Below are positions 11,376-22,460 of a DNA stretch of 64,000 nt, in pieces. Under the pieces are notes generated by a model that had not been told where the DNA came from, did no database searches, and saw only the letters and a program-made list of their open reading frames with translations. The translations under genes were made by a program, and so were the position numbers. Position 1 is the stretch's first letter; the number at the start of each line of letters is the position of its first letter. This stretch comes from Eutypa lata (taxonomy: Eukaryota; Ascomycota; Sordariomycetes; Xylariales; Diatrypaceae): the NCBI GenBank assembly GCA_022661535.1, contig JAKULF010000013.1, positions 124,001-188,000 of the forward strand, written 5' to 3'.

Positions 11376-11521
11376 GGTTGCAGGGTAAAGTCGACGTTAA
11401 ATTTTAAACCGTTGAAAAATTCCACGCTCCGGGAAACAGTGCTTCGTTATAATCTGAGATAATATGATAAAGGCTTTGTTAAGCTGGGTTTGAAACTGTG
11501 TAAAAGATGGATGGACGGATA

Positions 11522-11529
11522 TATTTATA
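11522..11529 (-). promoter_or_regulatory. Probable TATA box of the small secreted protein gene
   Basis: TATAAATA on the minus strand, about 147 bases before the ATG at 11375. Supports expression of this short gene but is only a sequence match. Confidence 0.4.
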
Positions 11530-13301
11530 GTCTTTTCCTTCTTGAAAGAAATCCCAATAAAGTGACATCTCAACCCCTTGAAAGTTGTCTACCTACCATT
11601 TCAGGTGTGTATGGGCGCCCCTGTCACATCATATCGTGAAAACCTGAATAGCTTGATCCTCTGTATGTTACTTTTGGCAGGCGGGTGCTTAGCTAGCATC
11701 ATATAAACAATCAGATTCTCTAGAAGATCAGGCGTACTCCACATTTGAGAAGATCTAGAACCTGGGATGGGAATACTGAAGTAAGAGATCCGGAAGTAGC
11801 CGTCTACGGATTTATACAGAAACTTTCAGGCCACATTACTGCATACAAGGAGTAAGAGCAACCCGTGACGATTATCTACTCATTATACACTTTACTTATA
11901 ATCAACGCAGTAAAAGTTGTGTTTTAGAGATAGCAGCTACAAGACGTTACATCTAAGCAAATATGTAGTATGGTCTACTGCCGCGGAAGATGCCGTAGGC
12001 CCTGGCTGTAACATGGGTTGTGAGCTGAATGCAATTGTCAGCTGATGAGGTCTTATTGATGCAATCTAGATGCGACCTGGAGTCTAACACTAATTATATT
12101 TCACGAGTACAATTATTTACCGTCTTTGTGAACTAGGGGCTATCCCACTTTGGGATCTATTTAGATCCAGGATACACAACCAAGTCCATTAGGACCTAAG
12201 ACGATTCCTTCAATTAAACCAAACGGTGGTATAGTGATGTCCATGTCCACTTTAGTTCTGAACACGCGAAGATACCTGTATTCTGTATCTCATTCTAGAA
12301 TGATTGAATAGCTACATTGATCAACCTTTTCTATAAGTGTTGTCTCACTCGCATCTTTAATGCGGTTTGACTTGACCCTATTACTTGCACTAGCCACATG
12401 TGCTATTGGGAGCCGACATTGTTTGCGTCTCTTCTGTGTACTCAAGTGTCACTTACATCATCTTCTAGTAGAAGGATTGTGTGAGAAGATATCAATACGC
12501 TCAAGTCAGCACAAATACTAATATAGACTTGGTTAGTCTAAGTGATAAACGTACCATACAGGAGGTCATTGTTAATAAGTCGACTAACATGTAAGCACGA
12601 TCTTGGTGTTATTGCTATATTACAAGGTGCGTGACTAAGGTCTAACTTGATTTCTGTCACCTCTATATATACAATTAGTAATCGTGGTGGCGTATGAATT
12701 GGATGGTCAGTATAATGATGATGAATGGTGTGTGTATGATCACTGGTTGATGTTATCCAGACTTAGAGACATTAAAGGTTGGATATTGAAAGCAGTAGAG
12801 ATGTTGATTTATACCTATGAACATGTGATAACTTTGCCAGCTCCGCATTGTGATGGAGAATAACCTCCTATGGATCAGAGGGTAGCATTTACATCCCCGC
12901 GCTATCCCCTGCCTACCCATTCTAAGGCTGAGAATGGTCTCTGATGCAGGGCTCAATATTCACTCACGATATACGAAGTAACACCAAGGAATCGCAACAT
13001 CGAGCAAGGGGTATCTAGCAATAAGAGAGCCACAGCGTATCCGGCAGTTCGGAGTCGTTACGAGCAGATCTGCATGTGCAGCGTTCCTTATCGGTGTCCA
13101 AGACATCGGCTGGGATCCCGCAATCTATCAGCACAGCTCTAATTGGACAATTACTTCATGGATTGCTCGGGCGCTCAGTGCCAAGACAACGGGACCCTAG
13201 CTTAGACGGGAAGGCAATAACCTTGCCCAGGAAAATGCGGGACAACAACACCAATAAGGGCGCTCGGTGATGGTTCAATTCAGGCACAGCTTGTGCACCT
13301 T

Positions 13302-13353
13302 GCCGGGGCGGGGGGAACAAGGTGCTCAATGGCAGGCCCGTTGGAATATATAA
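13302..13353 (+). promoter_or_regulatory. DPP4 core promoter: GC-rich CreA-like sites and TATATAA box
   Basis: A GC-rich run with overlapping SYGGRG-type matches (ccgggg, gcgggg) at about 13302-13316 is followed by TATATAAGG at 13347-13355, some 115 bases before the ATG at 13468. SYGGRG is the known binding consensus of the carbon catabolite repressor CreA/CRE1. Repression of this secreted peptidase by good carbon sources is inference. Confidence 0.4.
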
Positions 13354-13467
13354 GGAGGCCGGCTTGACCGTAATCTCGATCTTTTCTGAGTTCTAGATTC
13401 CCTTCTAGAGCCCTTTCTCCCCTTTGACTCCGGGACTAATCGTCTGTGTGCTACTCATCTCGTCGCG

Positions 13468-15810
13468 ATGAAGTTCTTCATCACGTCAGCGGTGTTGCTG
13501 GGCGTAGCAGCGGCAATTGAGCCACCGCGTCAACCCCATCAACCGGAGGGAAATGGCACCAAGATCCTCACTTGGAATGAGACGATGGTAACCGGCGGGT
13601 TTGGCGCCAGCTCGGTGTCCGTCAGTTGGTTAACGGGCGGAGAGGACGGCCAATACATCTACCAGGGTGACGACGGCTCACTGATCCTGGAGAATTTCAT
13701 CACGGGAGAAAGCGAGACATTCGTCTCGGCAGACGATATCCCCTCGGATACCTACGACTATTGGATTCGGAACGACCTGCAAAAGGTCCTATTCTCGACC
13801 AACTACACCAAGCAGTACCGGCATTCGTACTTCGCCGATTACTCGGTCCTGGATATCGAGTCGAAAACCCTAACGCCTCTCGTCGAGGATCAGGTCGGCG
13901 ATATCCAGTATGCCGAGTTTGCTCCTGTAGGCGATGCGATTGCGTTTGTCCGTGGCAATAACCTCTACCTTGCTAAGAACGGCACGATCAGCCAGATCAC
14001 GGAAGACGGCAGCCCCGACTTGTTCCATGGCGTTCCCGACTGGGTTTACGAAGAAGAGATCTTCGGCAGCCGGTCCACACTCTGGTTCTCCCCAGATGGG
14101 GAGGCGCTAGCCTACCTAAGCTTCAACGAGACAGGGGTCGAGACGTTCACCGTACAGTACTTCATGGACAATCAGGAGATTGCGCCTGTCTATCCTCGCA
14201 AGCTAGACCTGCGTTATCCCAAAGTTGGCACAACGAACCCTACGGTGTCCTTGACGATCTTGAGCGTCGAAAGCGAGACACAGACGTCTGTCCCCATTGA
14301 AGTGTACGAGCCTACGGATCTCGTAATTGGCGAGTTAGCGTGGGCCACCTCAGACCACAGCAGCTTCGTATACCGCGCTTTCAACCGCGTACAAGATCAC
14401 TCCACGCATGTCCGGGTTGACGTTGGAGAAGAGGTGACTAGTCAATCCATTCGGGAGCGTGACGGCTCCGATGGCTGGCTTGACAATAATCTAGCCATAC
14501 AATATGTTGGTCCGATTAGTCAATCGAACGGCACTAATGGCACGAGTCGCGATTACTATGTGGATCTATCCGACGAGTCTGGATGGCAACACATCTACCT
14601 CTACTCAGTTGACGGCTCATCCGCCATTGCCCTTACATCCGGAGATTGGGAGGTCACCTCAGTGCTGAAGGTGGATACTAGCAGTCAGCTAATTTACTTC
14701 CTCTCTACTGAAGGTGACAGCACGGAGCGACATCTGTATTCCGTATCTTATGCCACAAATGAGAAAAACGCACTAGTCGACGATACCATCCCAGCGTACT
14801 GGTCAGCGTCATTCTCGTCGGGCGGAGGTTATTACATCCTGAGATATGGCGGTCCTGACGTCCCATACGATGAACTCTATGCTGCTAACGATACTAGCAC
14901 GCCCATTAGAGTCATCACGTCTAACGAGGCCTTGTGGGACAAGCTCCAGGAGTATAACCTGCCCAAGCTCACATATCTCACCCTGGAGCATCCCGATGGC
15001 TACAGTCTCAACGTACTAGAGCAGCTCCCGCCTAACTTTGACCCATCGAAGAAGTATCCGGTGCTCTTCACGCCCTATGGTGGTCCTGGTTCTCAGGAAA
15101 TTACCAAGTCGTATGCCTCGGCTAGCTGGAACGCCTACATTTCGTCGGATCCCGAGCTCCAGTACATCACCTACACCGTCGACAATCGGGGCACGGGCTA
15201 CAAGGGTCGGGAGTTCCGCTCCCTCGTAGCTTCGCACCTAGGTGACTACGAAGCCGAGGACCAGGTCTGGGCAGCCCAAGAGCTAGCCTCGCGCAACTCC
15301 TTCATCGACACCAACCACGTCGGCATCTTCGGGTGGTCGTACGGCGGGTATCTGTCATCGAAGGTAGTGGAGCTCGACTCGGGCGTCTTCACTCTGGGCT
15401 TGATCGTGGCGCCCGTCACCGACTGGCGCTTCTACGACTCGATGTACACGGAGCGCTACATGAAGACGTCGCAGATGAATCCCGATGGCTACAACAACAC
15501 GGCGGTGCGCAACGTCGACGGGTTCAAGAACATCGCTGGCGGCTTCACCGTCCTGCACGGCCTCGGCGACGACAACGTGCACTACCAGAACACGGCGGCC
15601 CTGATCGATCTGCTCGTCGGCGCCGGCGTTCCGCCCCAGAAGATGGAGTGGCGCGCTTTCACCGACAGCGACCACAGCATCCGGTACAACGGCGCCAACA
15701 CCTACCTGTACAAGTATCTCACGTCACTGCTATACCGCGAAAGGTTGCGCAATGAAGAGGCGCTCACACACCAGTGGAGTCGGCGGTTCTTGGATTGGCT
15801 TGATTCCTGA
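13468..15810 (+). CDS. dpp4: Secreted dipeptidyl peptidase IV, S9B family (single exon, 780 aa)
   Basis: Serine exopeptidase that removes Xaa-Pro or Xaa-Ala dipeptides from the N-terminus of peptides; fungal secreted forms digest proline-rich proteins outside the cell. A signal peptide (MKFFITSAVLLGVAAA) is followed by the eight-bladed propeller domain and the C-terminal alpha/beta hydrolase domain. The propeller carries DWVYEEE, which contains the double-Glu motif binding the free amino terminus. Catalytic residues by position: Ser 624 in GWSYGGY, Asp 701 in HGLGDDNVHYQN, His 736 in DSDHSI. Many NxT/S sites suit a secreted glycoprotein. There is no second membrane segment, so it is the secreted and not the vacuolar-membrane type. 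Length is normal for the family and no intron is needed. TATA and GC-rich elements lie just upstream. Identification is very secure. Confidence 0.97.
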   Translation: MKFFITSAVLLGVAAAIEPPRQPHQPEGNGTKILTWNETMVTGGFGASSVSVSWLTGGEDGQYIYQGDDGSLILENFITGESETFVSADDIPSDTYDYWIRNDLQKVLFSTNYTKQYRHSYFADYSVLDIESKTLTPLVEDQVGDIQYAEFAPVGDAIAFVRGNNLYLAKNGTISQITEDGSPDLFHGVPDWVYEEEIFGSRSTLWFSPDGEALAYLSFNETGVETFTVQYFMDNQEIAPVYPRKLDLRYPKVGTTNPTVSLTILSVESETQTSVPIEVYEPTDLVIGELAWATSDHSSFVYRAFNRVQDHSTHVRVDVGEEVTSQSIRERDGSDGWLDNNLAIQYVGPISQSNGTNGTSRDYYVDLSDESGWQHIYLYSVDGSSAIALTSGDWEVTSVLKVDTSSQLIYFLSTEGDSTERHLYSVSYATNEKNALVDDTIPAYWSASFSSGGGYYILRYGGPDVPYDELYAANDTSTPIRVITSNEALWDKLQEYNLPKLTYLTLEHPDGYSLNVLEQLPPNFDPSKKYPVLFTPYGGPGSQEITKSYASASWNAYISSDPELQYITYTVDNRGTGYKGREFRSLVASHLGDYEAEDQVWAAQELASRNSFIDTNHVGIFGWSYGGYLSSKVVELDSGVFTLGLIVAPVTDWRFYDSMYTERYMKTSQMNPDGYNNTAVRNVDGFKNIAGGFTVLHGLGDDNVHYQNTAALIDLLVGAGVPPQKMEWRAFTDSDHSIRYNGANTYLYKYLTSLLYRERLRNEEALTHQWSRRFLDWLDS

Positions 15811-17218
15811 GATCCTTCTCCCGGGCGATCCACTGACATAGCTACTTGGATACATCGCTTTGGACAGACGTAAAAATTAATACAATAATCTAATAGTCAT
15901 ATTAACACTATCAATACACTTACTGGTTATATTTACTTGTTTTACTTCCGAGGTGTGGTCTCTTGCCAGCAGAAAACAGGTACAGAGTGCGTACTTGCCT
16001 ATCTTTGCATTCGAGAGAACATCTCTCGGTGTCAACTTGCCAAAGTGTACTTTTTTATCGTACTTTATGTCCCTATAGAGAACCCATACGTAGGAAATTT
16101 CGATGTGTGGTCTTCGTGCACTAGACTGTTCTCTATTCTTGCAATTATTCAACCGGCTAAAAGCAAGTACTTGTTCCTGAATATAGACGTTATGTGCCCA
16201 GGTTTAGAGCCTCTTACACAGGACTCATTTAAACGTTTCGTATTAACTTCACACTTCCATGCCTTACGATGCGACCGTCAAAGATTCGAGCTTCGAGAAG
16301 ATCAGGTCTCTTGTATGTTACCACGCCTGACAAATGTGGCTCTTCACGGTGGACGATCTAAAGACGATAGTTTTCTCTAGAGCCGCTTTCGCATTCCTTC
16401 AACTTACCAACGTTCCCCGCAAGTGACCAGCTTCATACCCAGTCGTAGCTCAGGGGCGGCTGAACAAACTGTGAAGATTATATACCGACGGGTTGTATCG
16501 CGCCAGACTATAGCGATAGGTAGGCTCAACGAGCGGGTCCATCCCCGCCCGCCGACAAGCTTCCCGCTATCGTCAGCAGATATGCTAGCACACCGAGCAA
16601 CTGCGCCTGGTCGTGATGGTTTGAAGCAACACCATCCCGCTCTGTTAGCACACAACCTTAGTGGGCTTCGTGCTAGCAGGCGAACCAAGGGCGTGGGTAT
16701 CGGGGCCAACTTTGCTATTGAGGAGCGTAGAGGCCGACAGGATCACATTTCGTAGGTGTGACGCTTGGCTAGTGAGCATTTGCTCACTGTCGTAGACAGG
16801 TCGGCGCTTCGTGTCATCATTGAAAGGAGAGCGTGATTTGAAGTCGATTGGCATGACGGGGGAGTATGTTATTATAAAGATACTCTACAGAGTCCTCCAA
16901 TAGCTGATCAGTGAGTTAGTTGGTTTTTTTATTAGATACTTCAATATGTAGTCTGACCAACAGACTAGGCGTCGATAGTTAGGGGGCCAACTGCGTACAT
17001 AGTTGTTGTGCATATATACTACATTTGAGGGATTAAGCGTCAGATTACTAAATAAGCAACGCGCACCAGGCTAATAAATTCTAGTTCTCGAGTGAGTAGC
17101 TATCTCAGCCCATTCTTTTCCTGACAACTGTGTCATCTGCTAAACTTGTTAGATACTCCTCAGTCTCGATCCTCCTTCCACCCACTCACTTACTAAAGTT
17201 ATTTTTCAGTTCACCACG
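15811..17218. other. Intergenic region
   Basis: About 1.4 kb. Open frames exist on both strands (for example 15937-16380 plus and 16404-16709 minus) but have no recognisable domain or good start. The GC-richer patch at 16420-16850 may be a decayed gene or transposon fragment, but I cannot identify it. A perfect palindrome agtgagca-tt-tgctcact is at 16771-16788. Confidence 0.4.
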
Positions 17219-17628
17219 ATGGCCTATTCTGTCATAATCTTCGCTTACCGCAAGCCCGGCACAACCCCGGAGCAGTTAAAAGCGCACTACGAGAACAGCC
17301 ACGTGCCTCCGGTGCGCAAGCTAGCCGGCGCGCATTTCCCCTTAGCGCACACAAGGCGCTACATAGATCTCAGGGCCAGGCCGAAAGTTCCACGGAGCGC
17401 AATGCCACCACGCCGGCTTCAGTCCTGATCGGCTCTCAGGCCGATTTCGACTACGATGCCTTCGCCGAACTGGTGTTCAAGGACGAGACGGCATTCCAAA
17501 CCTTCATGGGTGTGATGCAGAAGCCGGAGAATGCGGCTGAGGTTGCCGCCGACGAAGAGCAGTTTCTCGACCGCTCTAAAATGACCGTCGTCCTCGTGGG
17601 TGACACCACGACGACGACAAATGAATGA
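17219..17628 (+). pseudogene. EthD-domain protein, broken by a frameshift
   Basis: The N-terminal part (17219 onward) reads MAYSVIIFAYRKPGTTPEQL then KAHYENSHVPPVRKLAGAHF and HTRRYI, a clear EthD/dimeric alpha-beta barrel start. After about 17362 the homologous reading moves to another frame, which reads HRSQGQAESSTERNATTPAS and then VLIGSQADFDYDAFAELVFK up to KMTVVLVGDTTTTTNE and a stop at 17626-17628. In the first frame a stop comes after 69 residues at 17426. The two halves together would give a normal length of about 135 residues. The family is found in degradation or polyketide-tailoring contexts, but most fungal members have unknown substrates. The break could be a true mutation or a sequencing indel. 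An intron is unlikely because no fitting splice sites span it. Confidence 0.8.
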
Positions 17629-17955
17629 GCGCTAGAACAGTGCTCTGGTGGACGATCTCTCTCTGGATCTCGTTCCTGTTCGAGCGCCTAGGTGGCGAGC
17701 GGCAGTGTCAGGATACGAGAAATCTAATATCATGTTTAGTGAATACAAAAATTATGGAAATTAATAAAGGTTTTGGTTACAAAAGAAATTGTTTTAATAT
17801 AATTGCCTCTGTTACGAAATTGGTTAACCGTAACTTCATATTACCTAAGGCATCCATGCCAATCTCTAACCCCGCTCGCAGCCTGATTCCTTCTCAATTG
17901 AATCTCTTTGAAGGACATTCTTCGACGTCACGTAATTAGTTCAGCATTTCATCTC

Positions 17956-18516
17956 ATGCTGCGGTCCAGGATTTCTCAGGCTCTCATCTCACAGTATTCA
18001 CCACTCCGTTGTTACACCCCTGGAAAAATGAATTCCACCCAGAGAAGCCAGATCATACACGCGCCTTCGGAGGAGCCTATCAACGGAATTAAGTCGGTGT
18101 TCCTCGCAGGCACAACCACTGCAGTCGGCAATGTCGACTGGCGCGAAAAGCTATCTGCCTCGCTCTCTGAGCATCCGATAACTATTTTCAATCCAAATCG
18201 CCCAGATTGGGACAGCACGTGGCGTGAGGACATCACCTTCGATCCATACCGTGAGCAGGTCTTGTGGGAGCTCGACAAGCAAGTAAAGGCCGACCTTGTC
18301 GTGGTTTACTTCCACCCAGCTACGGTGGCCCCGATAAGCCTGCTCGAATTCGGGCTTTCTGCGCAGGTTCCCGGCAAAGTCATCGCCATAGCCCCGGAGG
18401 GGTACTCGAAAAGGGGCAACGTACAAATAGTTTGCCACAAGTTCGGGATCGAATTCCTCGACAATATCGATAACTTACATGACATTATCATAAAGAAGTT
18501 GGCTCTCGGTCAATGA
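17956..18516 (+). CDS. Nucleoside 2-deoxyribosyltransferase-like protein (single exon, 186 aa)
   Basis: Nucleoside 2-deoxyribosyltransferases exchange the base of deoxyribonucleosides; fungal relatives of this size are mostly uncharacterised. The core reads IKSVFLAGTTTAVGNVDWRE, ITIFNPNRPDWDSTW, REQVLWELDKQVKADLVVVY, FHPATVAPISLLEFG (Glu in the LLEFG segment corresponds to the family nucleophile region) and RGNVQIVCHKFGIEF. Two starts are possible. ATG 17956 adds a leader (MLRSRISQALISQYS...) rich in Arg and Ser and without acidic residues, which could be a mitochondrial presequence. ATG 18028 (MNSTQRSQ) has the better initiation context (A at -3) and matches the usual short family form. No neighbour suggests a pathway. 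The domain call is firm and the activity is inferred. Confidence 0.8.
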   Translation: MLRSRISQALISQYSPLRCYTPGKMNSTQRSQIIHAPSEEPINGIKSVFLAGTTTAVGNVDWREKLSASLSEHPITIFNPNRPDWDSTWREDITFDPYREQVLWELDKQVKADLVVVYFHPATVAPISLLEFGLSAQVPGKVIAIAPEGYSKRGNVQIVCHKFGIEFLDNIDNLHDIIIKKLALGQ

Positions 18517-19537
18517 CTATACAACCTTGCTTGCCTGCTATGATGCGTCGAGATAGTTGGCATCACCTGTCAAGCAGATGTTCAGAAATTGGCTCACGGG
18601 AGATAAGAGTCAGGAGTGGGTGGATCCCCCCCTAAATCCGAAGTGCTTTCCGTTTATCATGTCAGATACATGTACCTCCCTAGTTGTATTTTATATCGAA
18701 CATAGTCGAATACGTGTTACTGTGTTCAGATGCACATTCATTTTACGATGTCTGTTTGCAATAGCATTGTTTTCCCCATTCGCATTGGGACAAGACTCTA
18801 AATAACGCCCTAGCCTGGTACGCGTGTGGATAATCTTCTAAGTGTAGGATAAGTGTAGGAAAGCTATAATGTTGGGCCGCGGTTGTTTATGAGAATGAAG
18901 AACCTGGTTAAAGCTTGGGAAATGTCCAAGCTAGCCTTTCCATGTAAAACATTAAGGCTATAAACTATGGTATATGGTATAGTTCATTAATACATAGAAT
19001 AAAGTCTAGTATCAGCAGCTAGGAGATTAGGATGTATGTGCCAAAGTGGTTGCACTGTTTCCTAAGGAGTTTAAAGGGGTCTGAAGGAGTCAAAGGGGCT
19101 CTAAGGACCTAAGGTATCAATGGCAAGGCAGCAGCAAGGTATATTCAAGCTACATCTAGTCGACGGTTACTAACCTAAATACGAATACGGATCCAAGTTT
19201 CCGAGCAATACTTGATATACCTCTAGAGTACATGCGGGCATCTAGGTTAAAATAATGTTGAAAGAAAACCCAAATAATCTTCGACATATTAAGTATGTAC
19301 TGCGATATAGCTAGTGCTTGATTAGGTAATCGACCATCCGGATAAGTACATAGCAATTCCTCTAGTCTGGCTATTGCCTATAATGAAATTGTGTCAAAAG
19401 TGGGACAGATTATGGAATTTGATATAAAACGTCTGCCCCCACGCTACCTTGTAACTACCTATTTATGACAGAGAACACAGAAACTACAACCCACCAGTCT
19501 ATCTTTCAAGCCATCTCACAGTCATAATATCTCCAAA
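18517..19537. other. Intergenic region
   Basis: About 1 kb, AT-rich, with no supportable gene. Around 19060-19112 there is a stretch of repeated AAGG-type purine motifs (for example ttaaaggggtctgaagg, gtcaaaggggctctaagg). Confidence 0.5.
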
Positions 19538-20008
19538 ATGGGATTGCACAAAGTGGCGGCATCTTCACTACCCTCCTCGTGGAAACGGATCAAGGATCGT
19601 ATACCACAAGTCGGCGACATTACCTACATCTTCTTCATCGTCGATAACGATACTACGACTGGAAAGCCCTGGTGTCCAGATGTTCGAGAAGCGCTGCCCA
19701 TTGTTGAGAAGTACTTCCAGCAGAGAAACGATTTGGATGTCTCGGTCGTTGGTGTTGGATCGAGAGCTGCGTATGTTTGTTGAGCACCCTTATTTACCGT
19801 TGAAAAGAAAAAGAAAGGCTGATTTCCTCCTGTGATGAGAAATAGGTGGAAAGATCGAAAGAATATCTGGCGTACAAGATGGGATCTCAAAGCTGTCCCT
19901 ACTTTAGTCAAGTATACTGCTACTGGTGAAGGCGATGGTGTTGTACAATCACAATTGGTGGAAGAGGATACGAAGCAAGGGGACAAGCTTCGAGCTTTTA
20001 CACAGTAA
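19538..20008 (+). CDS. Small thioredoxin-fold protein, TXNDC17/DUF953-like (two exons, 131 aa)
   Basis: Cytosolic thioredoxin-related protein. Exon 1 is 19538-19770 and exon 2 is 19846-20008 (396 bases, in frame); the join reads SRAAWKDRKNIWRTRWD. Motifs: ITYIFFIVDNDTTTGKPWCP, with the active-site-like WCPDV at 45-49, then VVGVGSRAAWKD and LKAVPTLVKY (the cis-Pro region of thioredoxin folds). Human TXNDC17 has WCPDC; here the second Cys is Val, so only a monothiol site (Cys 46) remains. That form may be normal in ascomycetes but I cannot verify this. Start ATG at 19538 has a CAAAATGG context. The stop at 20006 directly overlaps a GT, so a further 3' exon is not excluded. Role probably redox-linked, unproven. 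Confidence 0.82.
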
Positions 20009-20253
20009 GATATGCCAGTGCTCTACATATACAGTAAAAAATAAAGGTATTTGTCAAAAGATTCAAATATCTTATTCACGACCTACAATTTCCCTTCAAC
20101 CACGCGAATGAGTGAATGTGAGTCAACTTTCGACTAGTATGAACACAGTCGTGCACCGGAACCCTCCAGTTATCATTAATGCACCCTCATATATTGGGCT
20201 GTAACGACGAAGCCCCCTATATCTGTTGAAGACACCCATATTTCCAACTCGTC

Positions 20254-21647
20254 TTATAAGTTGGTGACCTGGGCACCACCTGGCAGCTCCTCCAACCCTG
20301 GATTTTCATGTCAGCCAAGAACCTCAAAAAGGGGAATTCTGGAAACTTACATCCGCTAAGATTCTCCTCCAAGGCCGGTTTTTTAGTGCATTGATTACCG
20401 TTCTTTATCTCTTGGTACTCGAGTTCGGGGCACCTATCACCATTACAATTCGTGTCCATGGCAATCTGCAGTGCGTCGCCTTTCCAGCCGAACATGTAGT
20501 CCCCGTGATTTCCGTAGCCGGTGGCATCACCGAAACTCCAGACGAACGGCTGTGAACCATCTTCAGGCCACTCGGACTGGTCGTTGAAAGGTGTGGTATC
20601 CCAAATGACTTCATAGAACAGTTGCGGAATTTTCACTGGATGGGTGGATGGACAGGGGCCGCCGTCCTCGAATGTGCCACTCTCGGGATAGGAAACATGG
20701 CTAGCGTGATCGGGAGAGTCAAGGTTGACGCCGTCCCAGCAGCTGTGCAGTCGGCTTAGTGAACTACTTCCATGATTCGGTAAAGCTACAGATTACTCAC
20801 GTTGGGAATCGGAGGTTAGCCATGATACCTGCCGGGCATGGCTCTTTTGGCATGTCCAATGTTTCACCAGTCCGGGTCATGGGATCTTGGAGGCAGGTAC
20901 TATAATAGCAGTAATTAGCATATGAAGTATCAAAGGTTCCCACAGAATGAGATCGGTACACAATAAGGCGGTGTCGTATCCGGTCATCGCTCTCAATACA
21001 AAGGATCTATGGATTCCTCACTACTTACTAGGTGAGCTGTCTGTATCTCTTGGCTTCTTCTTCGGTGCGAAGTGTTGGATCGCCAACAATCATTCGGAAC
21101 CCCTTAAGATAGTTTCAGCTCTGCCACAACAAACCACCGTAAGACCAATCGGCACAACTAACAGGTTGGAACGCGGTGACCTTCGTGCTACCATAACTCG
21201 GGATATAGTACACCGTCATGCCGCCGTTCGACTCCTCGAAATACACGTTTCCCTTTTGGGAGACCTGGTGAAATGATCCATTGCGCGCTCGGAAGAAGAG
21301 GACGGCTGTCCAGTAGTTCGAGAAGTCTTGGCCAAAGGTGCAGGTCGTGCAAGTAGCTTCGCTGGGGATGTCTATATCCTCTGGGTACATGGATGCGTTG
21401 AACGCATTCTATGCGTATATAGGTTAGCCATCCATACTAGAAACTTGCACCGCATGGGAATATTAGCAAACAAGATACATACTCCGCCGATGATCTGGTG
21501 GAGATGAGGCGATCCGATTACCCCTGGATTGACCAAAGGATCAAGGCGCTCAATGACGAGCTGGGAACATGAGAAACGGAGTAAACCAGAGACACTCGGC
21601 AGGGTAAATCCAATGCCGAGCAGCACAGAGAGCCCGTCCAGTCGCAT
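20254..21647 (-). CDS. Secreted DUF1996-domain protein (six exons, 339 aa)
   Basis: DUF1996 proteins are fungal secreted proteins of unknown biochemical function; some are reported in wood- and sugar-related secretomes. Exons on the minus strand: 21483-21647, 21163-21408, 21029-21102, 20801-20899, 20351-20742, 20254-20297 (1020 bases, in frame). A signal peptide (MRLDGLSVLLGIGFTLPSVSG) precedes LLRFSCSQLVIERLDPLVNP and GVIGSPHLHQIIGGNAF, the family hallmark including HxHQI. Then MTVYYIPSYGSTKVTAFQPG, FRMIVGDPTLRT, LRFPTCWDGVNLDSPDHASH and FEDGGPCPSTHPVKIPQLFY follow, all expected in this family. The last intron (GTAAGT, CTGAC branch, CCAG) gives the end EELPGGAQVTNL. An upstream GTG at 21659 is in frame, but ATG 21647 is preferred. 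No feature shows how it is regulated. Confidence 0.9.
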
Positions 21648-22460
21648 CGTAATTCTCACGGGTCTGTTCCGGTAATGCTTAAGGGGTGAAAGTCGCCGTT
21701 GCTTAAGGACGTGAATAAGGCAGTCATTATGAAGCAGAATTCAAAGTCGTAGATAAGTCCAGGCTAGGTGTTTAGAGTGCAGCGACAGGTACTGGGGTGC
21801 TTAACTGCCGTTATCAGGAGCGCGGGTTAATATATTATTGTTGCAACCGGGTGCTTGTTTATACAAGCTATGAGCAGAGGGCCAATTAGGATTGCCGAGT
21901 CCCACGTAAGATTTCATATAAACGCCTTTTGCATAATACATAACCATAGAATGCGTTTGATAATTCTAAACGCGTCATGTTGAACGGGCTTACTTGCTGC
22001 CTATCAATCTAAACTATACCGATACATTCATTGGAAAAGGGTCTCTCCTATTCTCAACACTAGCAGAGTTCCTGCAGCAGTTATTGGATTACCATCAACG
22101 TTAATCTAATTCGTAGTTCTCGAGTATATATATTTCGTCGATAGAGGTGTTTCGTTAAGCAGATCAATCCGTCAGTTTCTGAACGAAATCGATGTGGCTA
22201 CACACCTGAAGTTACTAACACTTCCCACCGCATAATTTGCTTTCAGATTAGGTATATTTGAACCGTAGCTACATGCCACACTCATTTATCAGCCCACTAG
22301 AGCAAAATATTGTTAGTAATATCCTATTTCAATACGTTGAAGCAGAATGCGCGAAATAAACTGCGTGCCACGAAGACGCATTTGTCAAACACTGTGCTTA
22401 GTCCACGAAGGGGGAAGAGGCTAATTGGAAGTCAACACACAGTCTCCCACTCATAAGCAG
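21648..22460. other. Intergenic region between DUF1996 and GH105 genes
   Basis: About 0.8 kb. Both flanking genes run on the minus strand, so this is the promoter region of the DUF1996 gene and the 3' region of GH105. No gene seen. The frame-shifted tail of GH105 can be read into about 22434-22460. Confidence 0.5.

Larger units (their letters stand above)
11376..13467. other. Intergenic region between divergent small secreted protein and DPP4 genes
   Basis: About 2.1 kb between divergently transcribed genes, mostly AT-rich. No coding region is supported. Both ends hold probable TATA elements. Confidence 0.55.

Noticed and set aside
15937..16380. 147-codon open frame on the plus strand
   Set aside because: Begins at a non-ATG codon, lies in AT-rich DNA and has no recognisable domain; likely chance.
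16404..16854. Overlapping minus-strand frames in a GC-richer patch
   Set aside because: No ATG-started coherent frame with a domain. A degraded transposon is possible, but I could not match any transposase motif.
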